In this document: positions 1 to 9,091 of the stretch, piece by piece | Layout: each line of letters starts with the position of its first letter | How positions within the stretch are numbered: the stretch's first letter is position 1 | NCBI RefSeq assembly: GCF_029866045.1 | Contig: NZ_JARXAB010000055.1 | Coordinates: 1-42,758, forward strand | Source: Ramlibacter sp. | GTDB lineage: Bacteria; Pseudomonadota; Gammaproteobacteria; Burkholderiales; Burkholderiaceae_C | Direction: 5' to 3' | Length of the DNA: 42,758 bases | Position numbers and translations under genes: made by a program | Notes under the pieces: model-generated | Told to the model about the DNA's origin: nothing | Database searches by the model: none | Seen by the model: the letters and a program-made list of their open reading frames with translations, nothing else

Positions 1-976
1 TCGGGTCGAGCTCGACGGCCTTCTGGAACAGGCCCTTGATCTCGGCCTTGAACTCGGCGGTCCACAGATGGGGGTTTTCGAGCTTGAGCTGGTTGATCAG
101 GTCGATGCCGAAGTTGCAGTGCATCGACTCGTCACGCAGGATGTACTGGTACTGCTCGGCGGCACCGGTCATCTTGTTCTGGCGACCCAGCGCCAGGATC
201 TGGGTAAAGCCGACGTAGAAGAACAGGCCTTCCATCAGGCAGGCGAAGACGATCAGGCTCTTGAGAAGCGTCTGGTCGTCCTCCGGCGTACCGGTGTGGA
301 AGTTCGGATCCATGATCGCCGCGATGAAGGGGATCAGGAATTCGTCCTTGTCGCGGATGGACTGGACTTCGTTGTAGGCGTTGAAGATCTCGGATTCGTC
401 CAGGCCCAGCGATTCGACGATGTACTGGTAGGCGTGGGTGTGAATCGCCTCTTCAAAGGCTTGGCGCAGCAAAAACTGGCGGCACTCGGGCGCGGTGATG
501 TGGCGGTAGGTGCCCAGAACGATGTTGTTGGCGGCCAGCGAGTCGGCGGTCACGAAAAAGCCGAGATTGCGCTTGATGATGCGCCGCTCGTCATCGGTCA
601 GGCCGTTGGGATCTTTCCACAGGGCGATGTCGCGGGTCATGTTGACCTCTTGCGGCATCCAGTGGTTGGCGCAGGTGGCGAGGTACTTTTCCCAGGCCCA
701 CTTGTACTTGAACGGCACCAGTTGGTTGACGTCGGTCTGGCCGTTGATGATGCGCTTGTCTGCGGCGTTGACGCGGCGCGCGCCTTGCGACGGGGTGGGG
801 GCTGCGGCTGCCTTGGCGGAGACGCTGCTCATGGAGGGGACCGGAGCAGCGAGCGAGGGAGCAGGAGAGAAAGAGGGTGACGATTCCACCGAGCGGCCAA
901 GATTGAGGCTGCTGGGGAGGGGCGCTGCGGAGAGCGCTTGCGATGCGGGTTTGACTTCTTCGTCCCAGGTCAACAT
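1..976 (-). CDS. nrdB: Ribonucleoside-diphosphate reductase class Ia, beta subunit (C-terminal end beyond window)
   Basis: The minus-strand frame opening with ATG at 976 (MLTWDEEV) encodes the radical-bearing R2 subunit, which supplies the tyrosyl radical for deoxyribonucleotide synthesis. After a Ser/Pro/Ala-rich N-terminal extension of about 60 residues, the ferritin-like core shows the di-iron ligands: Asp in [17 protein letters not shown] (Glu, His and, four residues on, the radical Tyr), the Glu in ACLMEGLFF, and Glu/His in RDESMH. The frame is open to the left edge, so the C-terminus is missing from this window. It follows nrdA on the same strand after 166 bp and is probably co-transcribed from the NrdR-controlled promoter upstream of nrdA. 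Family assignment is certain. Confidence 0.97.
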   Translation of the reverse strand, partial: MLTWDEEVKPASQALSAAPLPSSLNLGRSVESSPSFSPAPSLAAPVPSMSSVSAKAAAAPTPSQGARRVNAADKRIINGQTDVNQLVPFKYKWAWEKYLATCANHWMPQEVNMTRDIALWKDPNGLTDDERRIIKRNLGFFVTADSLAANNIVLGTYRHITAPECRQFLLRQAFEEAIHTHAYQYIVESLGLDESEIFNAYNEVQSIRDKDEFLIPFIAAIMDPNFHTGTPEDDQTLLKSLIVFACLMEGLFFYVGFTQILALGRQNKMTGAAEQYQYILRDESMHCNFGIDLINQLKLENPHLWTAEFKAEIKGLFQKAVELDP

Positions 977-1064
977 ACGTTTTCCAATGCGCGGATTATG
1001 AGAGCGGTATCGTGAAAAGCAAAGTGTCCGTTCACATCACCGCTCGATTTTGTTGTTCATATAC

Positions 1065-1102
1065 ATCGCCACTTTGTCGGAGAAGTTCGACAAGGTGGCG
1101 AT
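1065..1102 (-). promoter_or_regulatory. Long hairpin between nrdA and nrdB
   Basis: The arms at 1065-1079 and 1088-1102 are complementary over 15 bp with a single G-U-type pair and an 8-nt loop. No T-run follows on either strand, so a classical intrinsic terminator is not supported. Lying between two co-directional subunit genes, it could set the NrdA:NrdB ratio by attenuation or mRNA stabilisation (inference). Confidence 0.6.
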
Positions 1103-1142
1103 CGCTGCGAGACGACACGCCTTGATCATCGGCGTGCCTGCC

Positions 1143-4052
1143 TCACTGGCAGGCTTCGCACGTCGGATCGTCGATCGCGCAGAACTTGATGTCGGTAGCG
1201 GGCGTCGCATCGATTTGCGATTGCGCCGCCGCAGCAGCGGCCTCCATTGCGCTCATACCACCACCCTGCGCCGCGCCCGAGGACACGGCGTTGAGGCGAC
1301 CCGAGGTCACGGTGGACTTCTCGGTTTGGGTGGCGCTGATGGTGCGCAGGTAATAGGTAGTCTTAAGGCCGCGGGTCCAAGCCAGCTTGTAGGTGTCGTC
1401 GAGCTTTTTGCCGGACACACCCGCCATATAGATGTTGAGCGACTGGGCCTGGTCGATCCACTTCTGGCGGCGCGCAGCAGCCTCGACCAGCCACTGGGGC
1501 TCGACCTCGAAGGCGGTGGCGTACAGAGACTTCACTTCCTGCGGCACGCGGTCGATCGGGCGCAGCGAGCCGTCGAAGTGCTTGAGGTCCATGACCATCA
1601 CATCGTCCCACAGGCCCAGGCGCTTGAGGTCACGCACCAGGTAGTGGTTGATGACGGTGAACTCGCCCGACAGGTTGGACTTGACCGAGAGGTTGCCGAA
1701 GCAGGGCTCGATGCAGGCGTCTACGCCGATGATGTTGGAGATGGTGGCGGTGGGGGCGATGGCAATGCAGTTGGAGTTACGCATGCCGTCGACGCTGATC
1801 TTCTTGCGCAGGGCGTCCCAGTCCAGGGTCGACGAGCGGTCGACCTCGACATAGCCGCCGCGGGCCTGGGCCAGGAGGTCGATGGTGTCGGGGGGCAGGA
1901 TGCCCCGGTCCCACAGCGAACCCTTGAAGCTGGAGTAGCGGCCCCGCTCCTTGGACAGCTCGGTGGAGGCCCAGTAGGCGTAGTAGCACACGGCCTCCAT
2001 GGACTTGTCGGCGAATTCCACGGCCTCTTGGGAGGCGTAGGGAATGCGCAGCTCATAGAGCGCGTCCTGGAAGGCCATGATGCCCATGCCGACCGGGCGG
2101 TGACGCAGGTTGGAGTCGCGCGCCTTCTTGACCGCGTAGTAGTTGATGTCGATCACGTTGTCCAGCATGCGCATGGCCACCGAAATGGTGCGCTTGAGCT
2201 TGTCGTGATCCATGCCGCCGTCTTTCAGGTGCTGGCGCAGATTGATCGAGCCCAGGTTGCAGACCGCGGTTTCGGTGTCGCTGGTGTTCAGGGTGATCTC
2301 GGTGCACAGGTTGGATGAGTGCACCACGCCAATGTGCTGCTGGGGCGAGCGCACGTTGCAGGCGTCCTTGAAGGTGATCCAAGGATGCCCGGTCTCGAAC
2401 AGCATGGTGAGCATCTTGCGCCACATGTCGGCGGCCTGAACCGTCTTGAAGGGCTTGAGTTCGCCGCGCTTGGCTTTTTCTTCGTAGGCCACATAGGCCT
2501 TCTCAAAGTCAGTGCCGAACTTATCGTGCAGGTCGGGGCAGGTGGAGGGGGAAAACAGAGTCCACTCGCCCTTTTCCATCACCCGGCGCATGAACAGGTC
2601 CGGGATCCAGTTGGACGTGTTCATGTCGTGGGTGCGGCGACGGTCATCGCCGGTGTTCTTGCGCAGCTCGAGGAATTCCTCGATGTCCAGGTGCCAAGTT
2701 TCCAGGTAGGCGCAGACCGCACCCTTGCGCTTGCCACCCTGGTTGACGGCCACCGCGGTGTCATTGACCACCTTCAGGAAGGGGACCACGCCCTGGGACT
2801 CGCCGTTGGTGCCCTTGATGTGAGAGCCCAATGCGCGCACGCGGGTCCAGTCATTGCCCAGGCCGCCGGCGAACTTGGACAGCAGGGCGTTTTCTTTGAT
2901 GGACTCGTAAATGCCGTCCAGATCGTCGGGGACGGTGGTCAGGTAGCACGAGGACAGCTGCGAGCGCAGGGTGCCGGCGTTGAACAGCGTCGGGGTAGAG
3001 GACATGAAGTCAAAGCTCGAGAGCACTTCATAGAACTCGATGGCGCGCGCCTCGCGGTCGACTTCGCTCAGGGCCAGGCCCATGGCCACGCGCATGAAGA
3101 AGGCCTGCGGCAGTTCGATGCGGGTCTTGCGCACATGCAGGAAGTAGCGGTCGTACAGGGTCTGCAGGCCCAGGTAGTCGAACTGCAGATCGCGCTCGGG
3201 CTTGAGCGCAGCGCCCAGACGTGCCAAGTTGTACTGCAGCATGTCGGGGTTGAGCAGCTCGTTGTCCACGCCCTTCTTGATGAAGGCCGGGAAGTAGTCG
3301 ACATAGCTGGCGGCGGCCTCGGCCGGGGTGAGGTCGCGGCCCAGGATCTCCTTGAAGATCGTGTGCAGCAGCAGGCGCGCGGTGGCGTAGGTGTAGTCGG
3401 GGTCTTTTTCGATCAGCGTGCGCGCGGCCAGGATGGAAGCCTTGTAAACCTCGTCGATCGGCACGCCGTCGTACAGGTTGCGCAGGGTCTCGGCGACGAT
3501 CGGGTCGGGCTTGACGTCGGCGCCCAGGCCGCGGCATGCGCTCTCAATCAGGCCCTGCAAGTGGGCCATATCCAGCGGGATGCGCTGGCCACCATCGATG
3601 ACGTGCATGGTGGGAGCGGCAGGCTGGGCGGCCTCGCCTTGGGCGGCACGCTCTTGCGCGCGGCGCTCGCGGTACAGCACATAGGCGCGGGCCACTTCAT
3701 GGTGGCTGCCGCGCATCAGGCCGAGTTCGACCTGGTCCTGCACGTCTTCGATGTGGAAGGTGCCGCCGCCCGGACGCGAACGCATCAGGGCGCGCATCAC
3801 GGACTGGGTGAGGCCGTCTACCGTCTCGCGCACGCTGGCCGAGGCCGCGCCTTGGGTGCCGTGCACCGCGAGGAAGGCCTTCATCAGGGCGATGGCGATC
3901 TTGTCAGGGGCGAAGGGAACGACGGCGCCGTTGCGGCGAATGATCTGGTAGTTGGCCAGGGCTTGGCCGGTGCTGCCAGCGTTGGCGCTCGGACCCATCA
4001 TCGGGACGACGCCGGCAAAGGCGGGGGAAGAAACGCTCTGGGCTGTCTGCAT
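1143..4052 (-). CDS. nrdA: Ribonucleoside-diphosphate reductase class Ia, alpha subunit with two ATP-cones
   Basis: Encodes a 969-residue R1 subunit that reduces ribonucleoside diphosphates. Residues about 36-130 form an N-terminal ATP-cone (YQIIRRNGAVVPFAPDKIA). A second cone-like segment follows at about 165-250 (VIDGGQRIPLDMAHLQG), the two-cone layout known from Pseudomonas aeruginosa NrdA, which is of similar length. The ten-stranded barrel carries the active-site Cys in LSSCYL, the Asn-Cys-Glu triad in SSNLCTEI, and the partner Cys in AVCNLGSIN. The C-terminal CEAC is the thioredoxin/glutaredoxin-reducible pair. The start ATG at 4052 is preceded by an AGAGGA Shine-Dalgarno. The upstream region holds two NrdR boxes and a good sigma70 promoter. 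nrdB follows downstream. Confidence 0.98.
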   Translation of the reverse strand: MQTAQSVSSPAFAGVVPMMGPSANAGSTGQALANYQIIRRNGAVVPFAPDKIAIALMKAFLAVHGTQGAASASVRETVDGLTQSVMRALMRSRPGGGTFHIEDVQDQVELGLMRGSHHEVARAYVLYRERRAQERAAQGEAAQPAAPTMHVIDGGQRIPLDMAHLQGLIESACRGLGADVKPDPIVAETLRNLYDGVPIDEVYKASILAARTLIEKDPDYTYATARLLLHTIFKEILGRDLTPAEAAASYVDYFPAFIKKGVDNELLNPDMLQYNLARLGAALKPERDLQFDYLGLQTLYDRYFLHVRKTRIELPQAFFMRVAMGLALSEVDREARAIEFYEVLSSFDFMSSTPTLFNAGTLRSQLSSCYLTTVPDDLDGIYESIKENALLSKFAGGLGNDWTRVRALGSHIKGTNGESQGVVPFLKVVNDTAVAVNQGGKRKGAVCAYLETWHLDIEEFLELRKNTGDDRRRTHDMNTSNWIPDLFMRRVMEKGEWTLFSPSTCPDLHDKFGTDFEKAYVAYEEKAKRGELKPFKTVQAADMWRKMLTMLFETGHPWITFKDACNVRSPQQHIGVVHSSNLCTEITLNTSDTETAVCNLGSINLRQHLKDGGMDHDKLKRTISVAMRMLDNVIDINYYAVKKARDSNLRHRPVGMGIMAFQDALYELRIPYASQEAVEFADKSMEAVCYYAYWASTELSKERGRYSSFKGSLWDRGILPPDTIDLLAQARGGYVEVDRSSTLDWDALRKKISVDGMRNSNCIAIAPTATISNIIGVDACIEPCFGNLSVKSNLSGEFTVINHYLVRDLKRLGLWDDVMVMDLKHFDGSLRPIDRVPQEVKSLYATAFEVEPQWLVEAAARRQKWIDQAQSLNIYMAGVSGKKLDDTYKLAWTRGLKTTYYLRTISATQTEKSTVTSGRLNAVSSGAAQGGGMSAMEAAAAAAQSQIDATPATDIKFCAIDDPTCEACQ

Positions 4053-4154
4053 GGGTCCTCTTTTTCAGTCTTCAGGCTGGTTTTGTGTCCGCTTTGCCCG
4101 GGCACCTGCGTGAGGCGGGGGGACAAAAAGGCATTTTTCACTTGGTCTGCGCAA

Positions 4155-4170
4155 GCACTATATCTGGGGT
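4155..4170 (-). promoter_or_regulatory. NrdR box 1 (promoter-proximal)
   Basis: The 16-bp element gcactatatctggggt resembles the NrdR consensus acaCwAtATaTwGtgt. On the minus strand it contains the -10 hexamer of the nrdA promoter. Its centre lies 32 bp (about three helical turns) from box 2, the spacing typical of NrdR operator pairs. Confidence 0.8.
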
Positions 4171-4185
4171 GCGGGTCGCTGACAA
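4157..4185 (-). promoter_or_regulatory. Sigma70-like promoter of nrdAB
   Basis: On the minus strand a -35 TTGTCA (4185-4180) is separated by 17 bp from a -10 TATAGT (4162-4157); each matches 5 of 6 consensus bases. The predicted start near 4150 gives a leader of about 100 nt before the nrdA ATG at 4052. The -10 lies in NrdR box 1, and box 2 abuts the -35, consistent with repression by NrdR when nucleotide pools are high. Confidence 0.75.
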
Positions 4186-4186
4186 G

Positions 4187-4202
4187 GCACTAGATGTAGT
4201 GT
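4187..4202 (-). promoter_or_regulatory. NrdR box 2 (distal)
   Basis: The 16-bp element gcactagatgtagtgt matches the NrdR palindrome closely and lies just upstream of the nrdA -35 hexamer. It is separated from box 1 by 16 bp. Confidence 0.8.
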
Positions 4203-4294
4203 TCACGCCCTTGACACCCCCGATTGGACAGTCTCTAAAACACGGGCAAGTTCAAGCCCGAATCCGCGCTTGAAACCAAAGTTCAGCTGTCTGC

Positions 4295-4900
4295 CTACAG
4301 CGAACCGCGGGGCAGGCTCAAAACCTCGGGAAAACACCGCGACGGCCAGCCCAGTTGCCGTTGTAAGCGCGCCCAGTCGAAGCCAGGACCAGGATCCGCT
4401 TTGCGTCCTGCCGCCACATGCTCGTGGCCCGCAATGTGGGCGATGGGGTAGTGCTGGGCGAGGGCTGCCACCAACGCGGCCAGGCACTCATATTGGGCCG
4501 GCTCGAAAGTATCACCTTCGAGCCCTTCGAGCTCGATGCCGACCGAATCGTCATTGCAGTTGGCGCGGCCGCGCCAGTGCGAGGCGCCCGCATGCCAGGC
4601 GCGCTGGTCGCCGCTCACGAACTGCCACAACTCGCCGCCCCGGCGTATATAAAAATGCGCCGAGACCTCCATGCCGCGGATCTGCCCAAAGTAGGGATGG
4701 GCGTTCCAATCCAGGGTGTTGGTGAAGAGGCGCTGCACCTCGTCGCCGCCAAACTGGCCCGGCGGCAGGCTGATGGAATGCACCACCACCAGGTCGACGC
4801 AGGCGCCTGTGGGACGTGGGCCGAAGTTGGGCGAATCAAGCCGGCGGGCGAACCGGTACCAGCCTCGGTCCCAGAGTGCAGCGGCAGCCGGCTGGCGCAT
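4295..4900 (-). CDS. ampD: 1,6-anhydro-N-acetylmuramyl-L-alanine amidase AmpD
   Basis: A 201-residue cytosolic zinc amidase that removes the stem peptide from anhydromuropeptides during peptidoglycan recycling; in many Gram-negatives it thereby keeps AmpR-controlled beta-lactamase low. Visible features are the Amidase_2 fold with Zn ligands His in VVVHSISLP, His in IAGHEH and Asp in RKADPGPGFDW, the catalytic Glu in VGIELEG, and the Lys two residues before the Asp. The chosen start is ATG 4900 (MRQPAAAALWDRGWY), the usual AmpD beginning. A longer frame back to 4954 would overlap the upstream gene. It lies 17 bp behind the PP0621-like gene, in an apparent ccsA-PP0621-ampD transcription unit. 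Confidence 0.95.
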   Translation of the reverse strand: MRQPAAAALWDRGWYRFARRLDSPNFGPRPTGACVDLVVVHSISLPPGQFGGDEVQRLFTNTLDWNAHPYFGQIRGMEVSAHFYIRRGGELWQFVSGDQRAWHAGASHWRGRANCNDDSVGIELEGLEGDTFEPAQYECLAALVAALAQHYPIAHIAGHEHVAAGRKADPGPGFDWARLQRQLGWPSRCFPEVLSLPRGSL

Positions 4901-4917
4901 CGCTGGGTCCGAGCGCC

Positions 4918-5166
4918 TCAGGCGCTGCCTGGCTCGCGGTGCTGGGCGCAGCAAAACGTGCCGCCGCGCCCGTCGGTGAGGGACTCATTGCGTGGCAGGT
5001 GCAACCCGCATCGGTCGCAGCAGACCATCTCCTGTGGCGCGGCCCCAGTCTCGGATCTGCGCTCGGGGCCGGGGCTGCGGGCGCTGTTACCCGGACGATT
5101 CCCCCGCTGTTTGCGCCAGGCGAAATACAGGTAGGCCAGCAGGGCCAGGACGATCAGGTACTTCAC
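4918..5166 (-). CDS. PP0621-like small membrane-anchored zinc-ribbon protein
   Basis: An 82-residue protein starting at GTG 5166 (VKYLIVLALLAYLYFAW). The GTGA overlaps the ccsA stop by 4 bp, indicating translational coupling. It has one N-terminal membrane helix (about residues 2-17), a basic Arg/Pro-rich linker, and a C-terminal Cys cluster (MVCCDRCGLHLP then FCCAQH) that could bind zinc. This matches the PP0621 family of small proteins usually found between ampD and ccsA or pil regulators in beta- and gammaproteobacteria. No function is established. The assignment rests on pattern and position. Confidence 0.85.
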   Translation of the reverse strand: MKYLIVLALLAYLYFAWRKQRGNRPGNSARSPGPERRSETGAAPQEMVCCDRCGLHLPRNESLTDGRGGTFCCAQHREPGSA

Positions 5167-5981
5167 GCCATGCCCCGGTTGAGCACCACCTCGAGGACAA
5201 AGCGTGAGCCTACGTAGGCCAAGAGCAGGAGCAGGGACCCCACATAAAGCATGCGCACCGCCCGGCGACCGCGCCAGCCGAAGCGGGCCCGGCCGATGAG
5301 GAGGGTGGCAAAGGCCAGCCAGGCCAGCACCGAGAAGGAGGTTTTGTGGTCCCAGCGCCAGCCCGGTCCGCCAGCGGCCTCCCCGAACACCACGCCTGCC
5401 AGCAGGGTGGCCGACAGCAGCACGAAGCCGCCGGTGGCAAAGCGGAAGGTGAGTCGCTCCAGGGTGAGCAGGGGCAGGCCCGGCTGCGGCTCGGCTGCCT
5501 GGCGAATCTGGCGCTCGGCCCGCATCATCAACCAAGCATGTACCACTGCGGCGGCAAACAGCCCGTAAGAAGAGATCCCCAGCGCCCAGTGCAGGGGCAG
5601 CATCGGCGAGGCCGAGGCGTGTAGCTGCGCGCCCGGGAACAACAGCGCGAGCAACACCGTGGCCGTACCCAAGCCAGCCACTGCCCAGCGCGCTTGCAAC
5701 TGGGGGAACATTTGCTGCTCGATCGCGTACACGGTCAGCACCAGCCAGGCGGTCACGGACAGGGCGGGCCCGAAGCCGAAGCGCGGCCCGTCGCCGAGGA
5801 GCGAACCCGCCAGAACCGCGAGGTGCAGCACCCAGGCCAGCACCAGCGCACCGCGCGTCGCTCTGCTGGACAGGCGCTGCGCCAGTGCAGCCGGTACCGC
5901 ATAGGCGGCGGCTGTTGCCAGCGTGAGCAGCAGGATGGCCAGGGACGCCGAGGCCCCCGTGATCGGTAGAATCATGACCAC
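5163..5981 (-). CDS. ypjD: CcsA/YpjD-family cytochrome c assembly membrane protein
   Basis: A 272-residue inner-membrane protein with about eight hydrophobic helices and a tryptophan-rich motif near residue 205 (GPGWRWDHKTSFSVLAW) typical of CcsA/CcmC/HemX-like haem-handling proteins. The position divergent to ffh is the conserved YpjD context. Other members act in cytochrome c biogenesis or haem handling, but YpjD itself is not firmly characterised. The start could also be the second Met at 5975. It is probably the first gene of the ypjD-PP0621-ampD unit. The divergent spacer to ffh is only 72 bp. Confidence 0.9.
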   Translation of the reverse strand: MVMILPITGASASLAILLLTLATAAAYAVPAALAQRLSSRATRGALVLAWVLHLAVLAGSLLGDGPRFGFGPALSVTAWLVLTVYAIEQQMFPQLQARWAVAGLGTATVLLALLFPGAQLHASASPMLPLHWALGISSYGLFAAAVVHAWLMMRAERQIRQAAEPQPGLPLLTLERLTFRFATGGFVLLSATLLAGVVFGEAAGGPGWRWDHKTSFSVLAWLAFATLLIGRARFGWRGRRAVRMLYVGSLLLLLAYVGSRFVLEVVLNRGMA

Positions 5982-6053
5982 AGTTTAGTCGTTCGCCTGT
6001 CCGGTCCAGCCGGCACCCCTGGCAGCGGCTCCCCACCCCCCTCCCATCCCCCC

Positions 6054-7430
6054 ATGGCCTCCGCACTCACTGACAAACTCTCGCGCCTGGTCAAGGAAAT
6101 GCGTGGCCAGGCCCGCATCACCGAAAGCAATGTCCAAGACATGCTCCGCGAGGTGCGCATGGCCCTGCTCGAGGCCGACGTCGCCCTGCCGGTGGTGCGC
6201 GACTTCGTCGCCCGGGTCAAGGAAAAGGCCCTCGGCCAGGAAGTGGCGGGCTCGCTCAACCCGGGGCAGGCGCTGGTGGGCATTGTTCACCGCGAATTGG
6301 TGGCCACCATGGGCGAGGGCGTCGCCGACCTCAACCTGGCCACCCAGCCGCCCGCCGTTATCCTGATGGCCGGCCTCCAGGGCGCGGGCAAAACGACCAC
6401 CACCGCCAAGCTGGCCAAGCACCTGATTGAAAAGCGCAAGAAGAAGGTGCTCACCGTTTCGGGCGACGTGTACCGCCCGGCCGCCATCGAGCAGCTCAAG
6501 ACGGTGACCGCCCAGGCCGGCGCCGAGTGGTTCCCCAGCAGCCCCGACCAGAAGCCGGTCGACATTGCCCGCGCCGCGCTGGACCATGCCCGCCGCGGCT
6601 ACTTCGACGTGTTGCTGGTCGACACCGCCGGTCGCCTGGCGATCGACGAGGCGCTGATGCAGGAAATCCGTGCCCTGCACGCCGAGCTCAAGCCCGTGGA
6701 GACGCTTTTTGTCGTTGACGCAATGCAGGGCCAGGACGCAGTCAACACGGCCAAGGCCTTCAGTGAGGCACTGCCGCTCACCGGCATCGTCCTCACCAAG
6801 CTCGACGGCGACTCGCGCGGTGGCGCCGCCCTGTCGGTGCGGCAGATCACCGGCGCGCCCATCAAGTTTGCCGGCGTGTCTGAAAAGATCGACGGCCTGG
6901 AAGTCTTCGACGCCGAGCGCCACGCCGGCCGTGTCTTGGGTATGGGCGACATCGTCGCCCTGGTCGAACAGGTGCAGGCTGGCGTGGACATGGAGTCCGC
7001 GCAGCGGCTGGCCGCCAAGGTCAAAAGCGGCGAGGGCTTTGACCTCAACGACTTTCTCGACCAATTGCGCCAGATGAAGAAAATGGGTGGGCTGTCGCAG
7101 CTGATGGACAAGCTGCCCGCGCAGATGCAGGCCAAGGCCGGCCAGGTCGACATGGACAAGGCCGAGCGCGACATCCGACGCAAGGAGGGCATCATCTGCA
7201 GCATGACGCCGCTCGAGCGCCGCAAGCCTGACCTCATCAAGGCGACCCGCAAGCGCCGCATTGCTGCCGGCGCCGGGGTGCATGTTCAGGAAGTGAACCG
7301 CCTGCTCAATGAGTTTGACCAGATGCAGGGCATGATGAAAAAGATGAAGGGCGGCGGCCTCATGAAAATGATGAAGCGCATGGGCGGCATGAAGGGCATG
7401 AAAGGCATGCCGGGAATGCCCGGGATGTGA
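6054..7430 (+). CDS. ffh: Signal recognition particle GTPase Ffh (SRP54)
   Basis: A 458-residue protein that binds 4.5S RNA and signal sequences of nascent membrane proteins and docks with FtsY. The N domain spans residues 1-90. The G domain has a P-loop at 107-115 (GLQGAGKTT), DTAGR at 190-194 and TKLDGD near 250. The C-terminal M domain is Met-rich and ends in repeated GGMKGMKGMPGM units, which are normal for this family. Length and motifs are complete. No 4.5S RNA gene is visible nearby. A strong terminator follows. Confidence 0.99.
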   Translation: MASALTDKLSRLVKEMRGQARITESNVQDMLREVRMALLEADVALPVVRDFVARVKEKALGQEVAGSLNPGQALVGIVHRELVATMGEGVADLNLATQPPAVILMAGLQGAGKTTTTAKLAKHLIEKRKKKVLTVSGDVYRPAAIEQLKTVTAQAGAEWFPSSPDQKPVDIARAALDHARRGYFDVLLVDTAGRLAIDEALMQEIRALHAELKPVETLFVVDAMQGQDAVNTAKAFSEALPLTGIVLTKLDGDSRGGAALSVRQITGAPIKFAGVSEKIDGLEVFDAERHAGRVLGMGDIVALVEQVQAGVDMESAQRLAAKVKSGEGFDLNDFLDQLRQMKKMGGLSQLMDKLPAQMQAKAGQVDMDKAERDIRRKEGIICSMTPLERRKPDLIKATRKRRIAAGAGVHVQEVNRLLNEFDQMQGMMKKMKGGGLMKMMKRMGGMKGMKGMPGMPGM

Positions 7431-7450
7431 GGCTCAGGGCCCATCCGAGA

Positions 7451-7478
7451 AAAAAGGCGCTCCGAGGAGCGCCTTTTT
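7451..7478. terminator. Bidirectional intrinsic terminator between ffh and miaB
   Basis: A GC stem (7456-7462 with 7467-7473, loop cgag) is flanked by A5 on the left and T5 on the right. It can therefore terminate the convergent ffh (+) and miaB (-) transcripts. Confidence 0.92.
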
Positions 7479-7499
7479 ATTGCGGTGATTTCTATTGCC

Positions 7500-8930
7500 T
7501 CACTCGCGCGTGAGCACCTCGGCCCGCAGCGAATGCGGGTAGGCCTGGGTAATGGTCACATCGATCATCTGCCCCTTGAGCCGCTGGGGGCCGGCGAAGT
7601 TGACGATGCGGTTGCACTCGGTGCGGCCCATGAGCTCGTTGGCGTCTTTGCGGGAAGGCCCTTCCACCAGAATGCGTTGCACCGTGCCGACCCGGCTGTC
7701 GCTGATACGGCGCACGTTCTCCTCGAGCTTGGCCTGCAACTGCTGCAGGCGCTTGAGCTTGAGGGTCTGCGGTGTGTCGTCGTGCAGGTTGGCCGCCGGC
7801 GTGCCGGGCCGCGGGCTGAAGACAAAGCTGAAGCTGGCGTCGTAACCCACGTCCTCGATCAACTTCATCATCTTCTGGAAGTCGTCCTCGGTCTCGCCGG
7901 GGAACCCGACGATGAAGTCCGACGAGAGGGAAATCTGAGGCCGCACCGCCCGCAGCTTGCGGATGGTCGACTTGTATTCCATCGCGGTGTAGCCGCGCTT
8001 CATCGCCATCAGGATGCGGTCGCTGCCATGCTGCACTGGCAGGTGCAGGTGGCTTACCAGCTGCGGCACCTTGGCATACACGTCGATCAGGCGCTGGGTG
8101 AATTCATTGGGGTGGCTGGTGGTGTAGCGAATGCGCTCGATGCCGGGGATCTCGGCCACATATTCAATCAGCAGCGCAAAGTCGGCGATCTCGGCGGTGT
8201 CGCCCATCTTGCCCCGGTAGGCATTCACGTTCTGCCCCAGCAGGGTCACTTCCTTCACGCCCTGTTCGGCGAGCCCTGCCACCTCGGTGAGCACGTCCTC
8301 GAAGGGGCGCGAGACTTCCTCGCCGCGGGTGTAGGGCACCACGCAGTAGCTGCAATACTTGGAGCAGCCTTCCATGATGCTCACGAAGGCGCTGGCGCCT
8401 TCGACCCTGGCGGGAGGCAGGTGGTCGAACTTCTCGATCTCGGGAAAGCTGATGTCCACCTGGGCCTGCTTTTCGCGCCGACGGGCCTCGAGCAACTCGG
8501 GCAGGCGGTGCAGGGTCTGCGGGCCAAAGACCACATCCACATACGGCGCGCGCTCGACGATGGCCGCGCCCTCCTGGCTGGCGACACAGCCGCCCACGCC
8601 GATGAGCACGCCCTTGGCCTTGAGGTGCTTGACCCGGCCCAGGTCGGAAAAGACCTTCTCCTGCGCTTTCTCGCGCACCGAGCAGGTGTTGAAGAGGATG
8701 AGGTCGGCCTGTTCGGGGTCGTCGGTCTTTTCGTAGCCCTCAGCGGCCTTCATGACGTCGGCCATCTTGTCCGAGTCGTAGTCGTTCATCTGGCACCCGA
8801 AGGTCTTGATGAAGATCTTGGGCGTGCGGCCCTCTTCGGGAGGGCGTTCAGCGGGCGCGCGGTGGGCCGCTGCTGTGGGGGCCGGAGCCGCAGGGGGGGC
8901 GGCGGGCGCGGTGGTGTTGCTTGCGTTCAT
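7500..8930 (-). CDS. miaB: tRNA-2-methylthio-N6-dimethylallyladenosine synthase MiaB
   Basis: A 476-residue radical-SAM methylthiotransferase that adds 2-methylthio to i6A37 of tRNAs reading UNN codons. The N-terminal UPF0004 domain carries the auxiliary cluster cysteines C46, C83 and C115. The radical-SAM motif is C189-x3-C193-x2-C196 (CSKYCSYC), and a C-terminal TRAM domain follows (about 405-470). The first 33 residues are a low-complexity Ala/Pro/Thr stretch not found in most MiaB proteins. The core starts at [10 protein letters not shown], and no Met lies between, so the extension is probably real. Convergent with ffh and divergent from the channel gene at 9092. Confidence 0.97.
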   Translation of the reverse strand: MNASNTTAPAAPPAAPAPTAAAHRAPAERPPEEGRTPKIFIKTFGCQMNDYDSDKMADVMKAAEGYEKTDDPEQADLILFNTCSVREKAQEKVFSDLGRVKHLKAKGVLIGVGGCVASQEGAAIVERAPYVDVVFGPQTLHRLPELLEARRREKQAQVDISFPEIEKFDHLPPARVEGASAFVSIMEGCSKYCSYCVVPYTRGEEVSRPFEDVLTEVAGLAEQGVKEVTLLGQNVNAYRGKMGDTAEIADFALLIEYVAEIPGIERIRYTTSHPNEFTQRLIDVYAKVPQLVSHLHLPVQHGSDRILMAMKRGYTAMEYKSTIRKLRAVRPQISLSSDFIVGFPGETEDDFQKMMKLIEDVGYDASFSFVFSPRPGTPAANLHDDTPQTLKLKRLQQLQAKLEENVRRISDSRVGTVQRILVEGPSRKDANELMGRTECNRIVNFAGPQRLKGQMIDVTITQAYPHSLRAEVLTRE

Positions 8931-9091
8931 GACTTTCCAGCGGTTCGTGGTGTGGATCCAGAGGCTGTACGGGGGAGGGCGGGAGTTTACCTGCCGCGCT
9001 GCGCCACTTCGGACGGCACCACTTGAAGCGGCAGCTGGCCTAGAATTTTGACGACCGGCCCGACGGGATAAAAACCGATCGCGCCTCCTAC

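Noticed and set aside
2319-4193. A 624-codon open frame on the plus strand opposite nrdA
   Set aside because: It is the antisense shadow of a high-GC gene; the minus-strand frame has complete RNR motifs.
4918-6066. A 382-codon minus-strand frame covering ccsA
   Set aside because: Only its last 82 codons (PP0621-like) are a real gene; the rest is out of frame with the membrane protein.
5985-7283. A 432-codon minus-strand frame opposite ffh
   Set aside because: Shadow of ffh; overlaps the terminator-defined unit and has no motif.
7340-7430. Met/Gly repeat units at the end of ffh as a DNA repeat element
   Set aside because: Normal low-complexity tail of the SRP54 M domain.
7485-9026. A 513-codon plus-strand frame opposite miaB
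   Set aside because: Composition is low-complexity (Val/His/Gly/Leu-rich) and it mirrors miaB; no domain.
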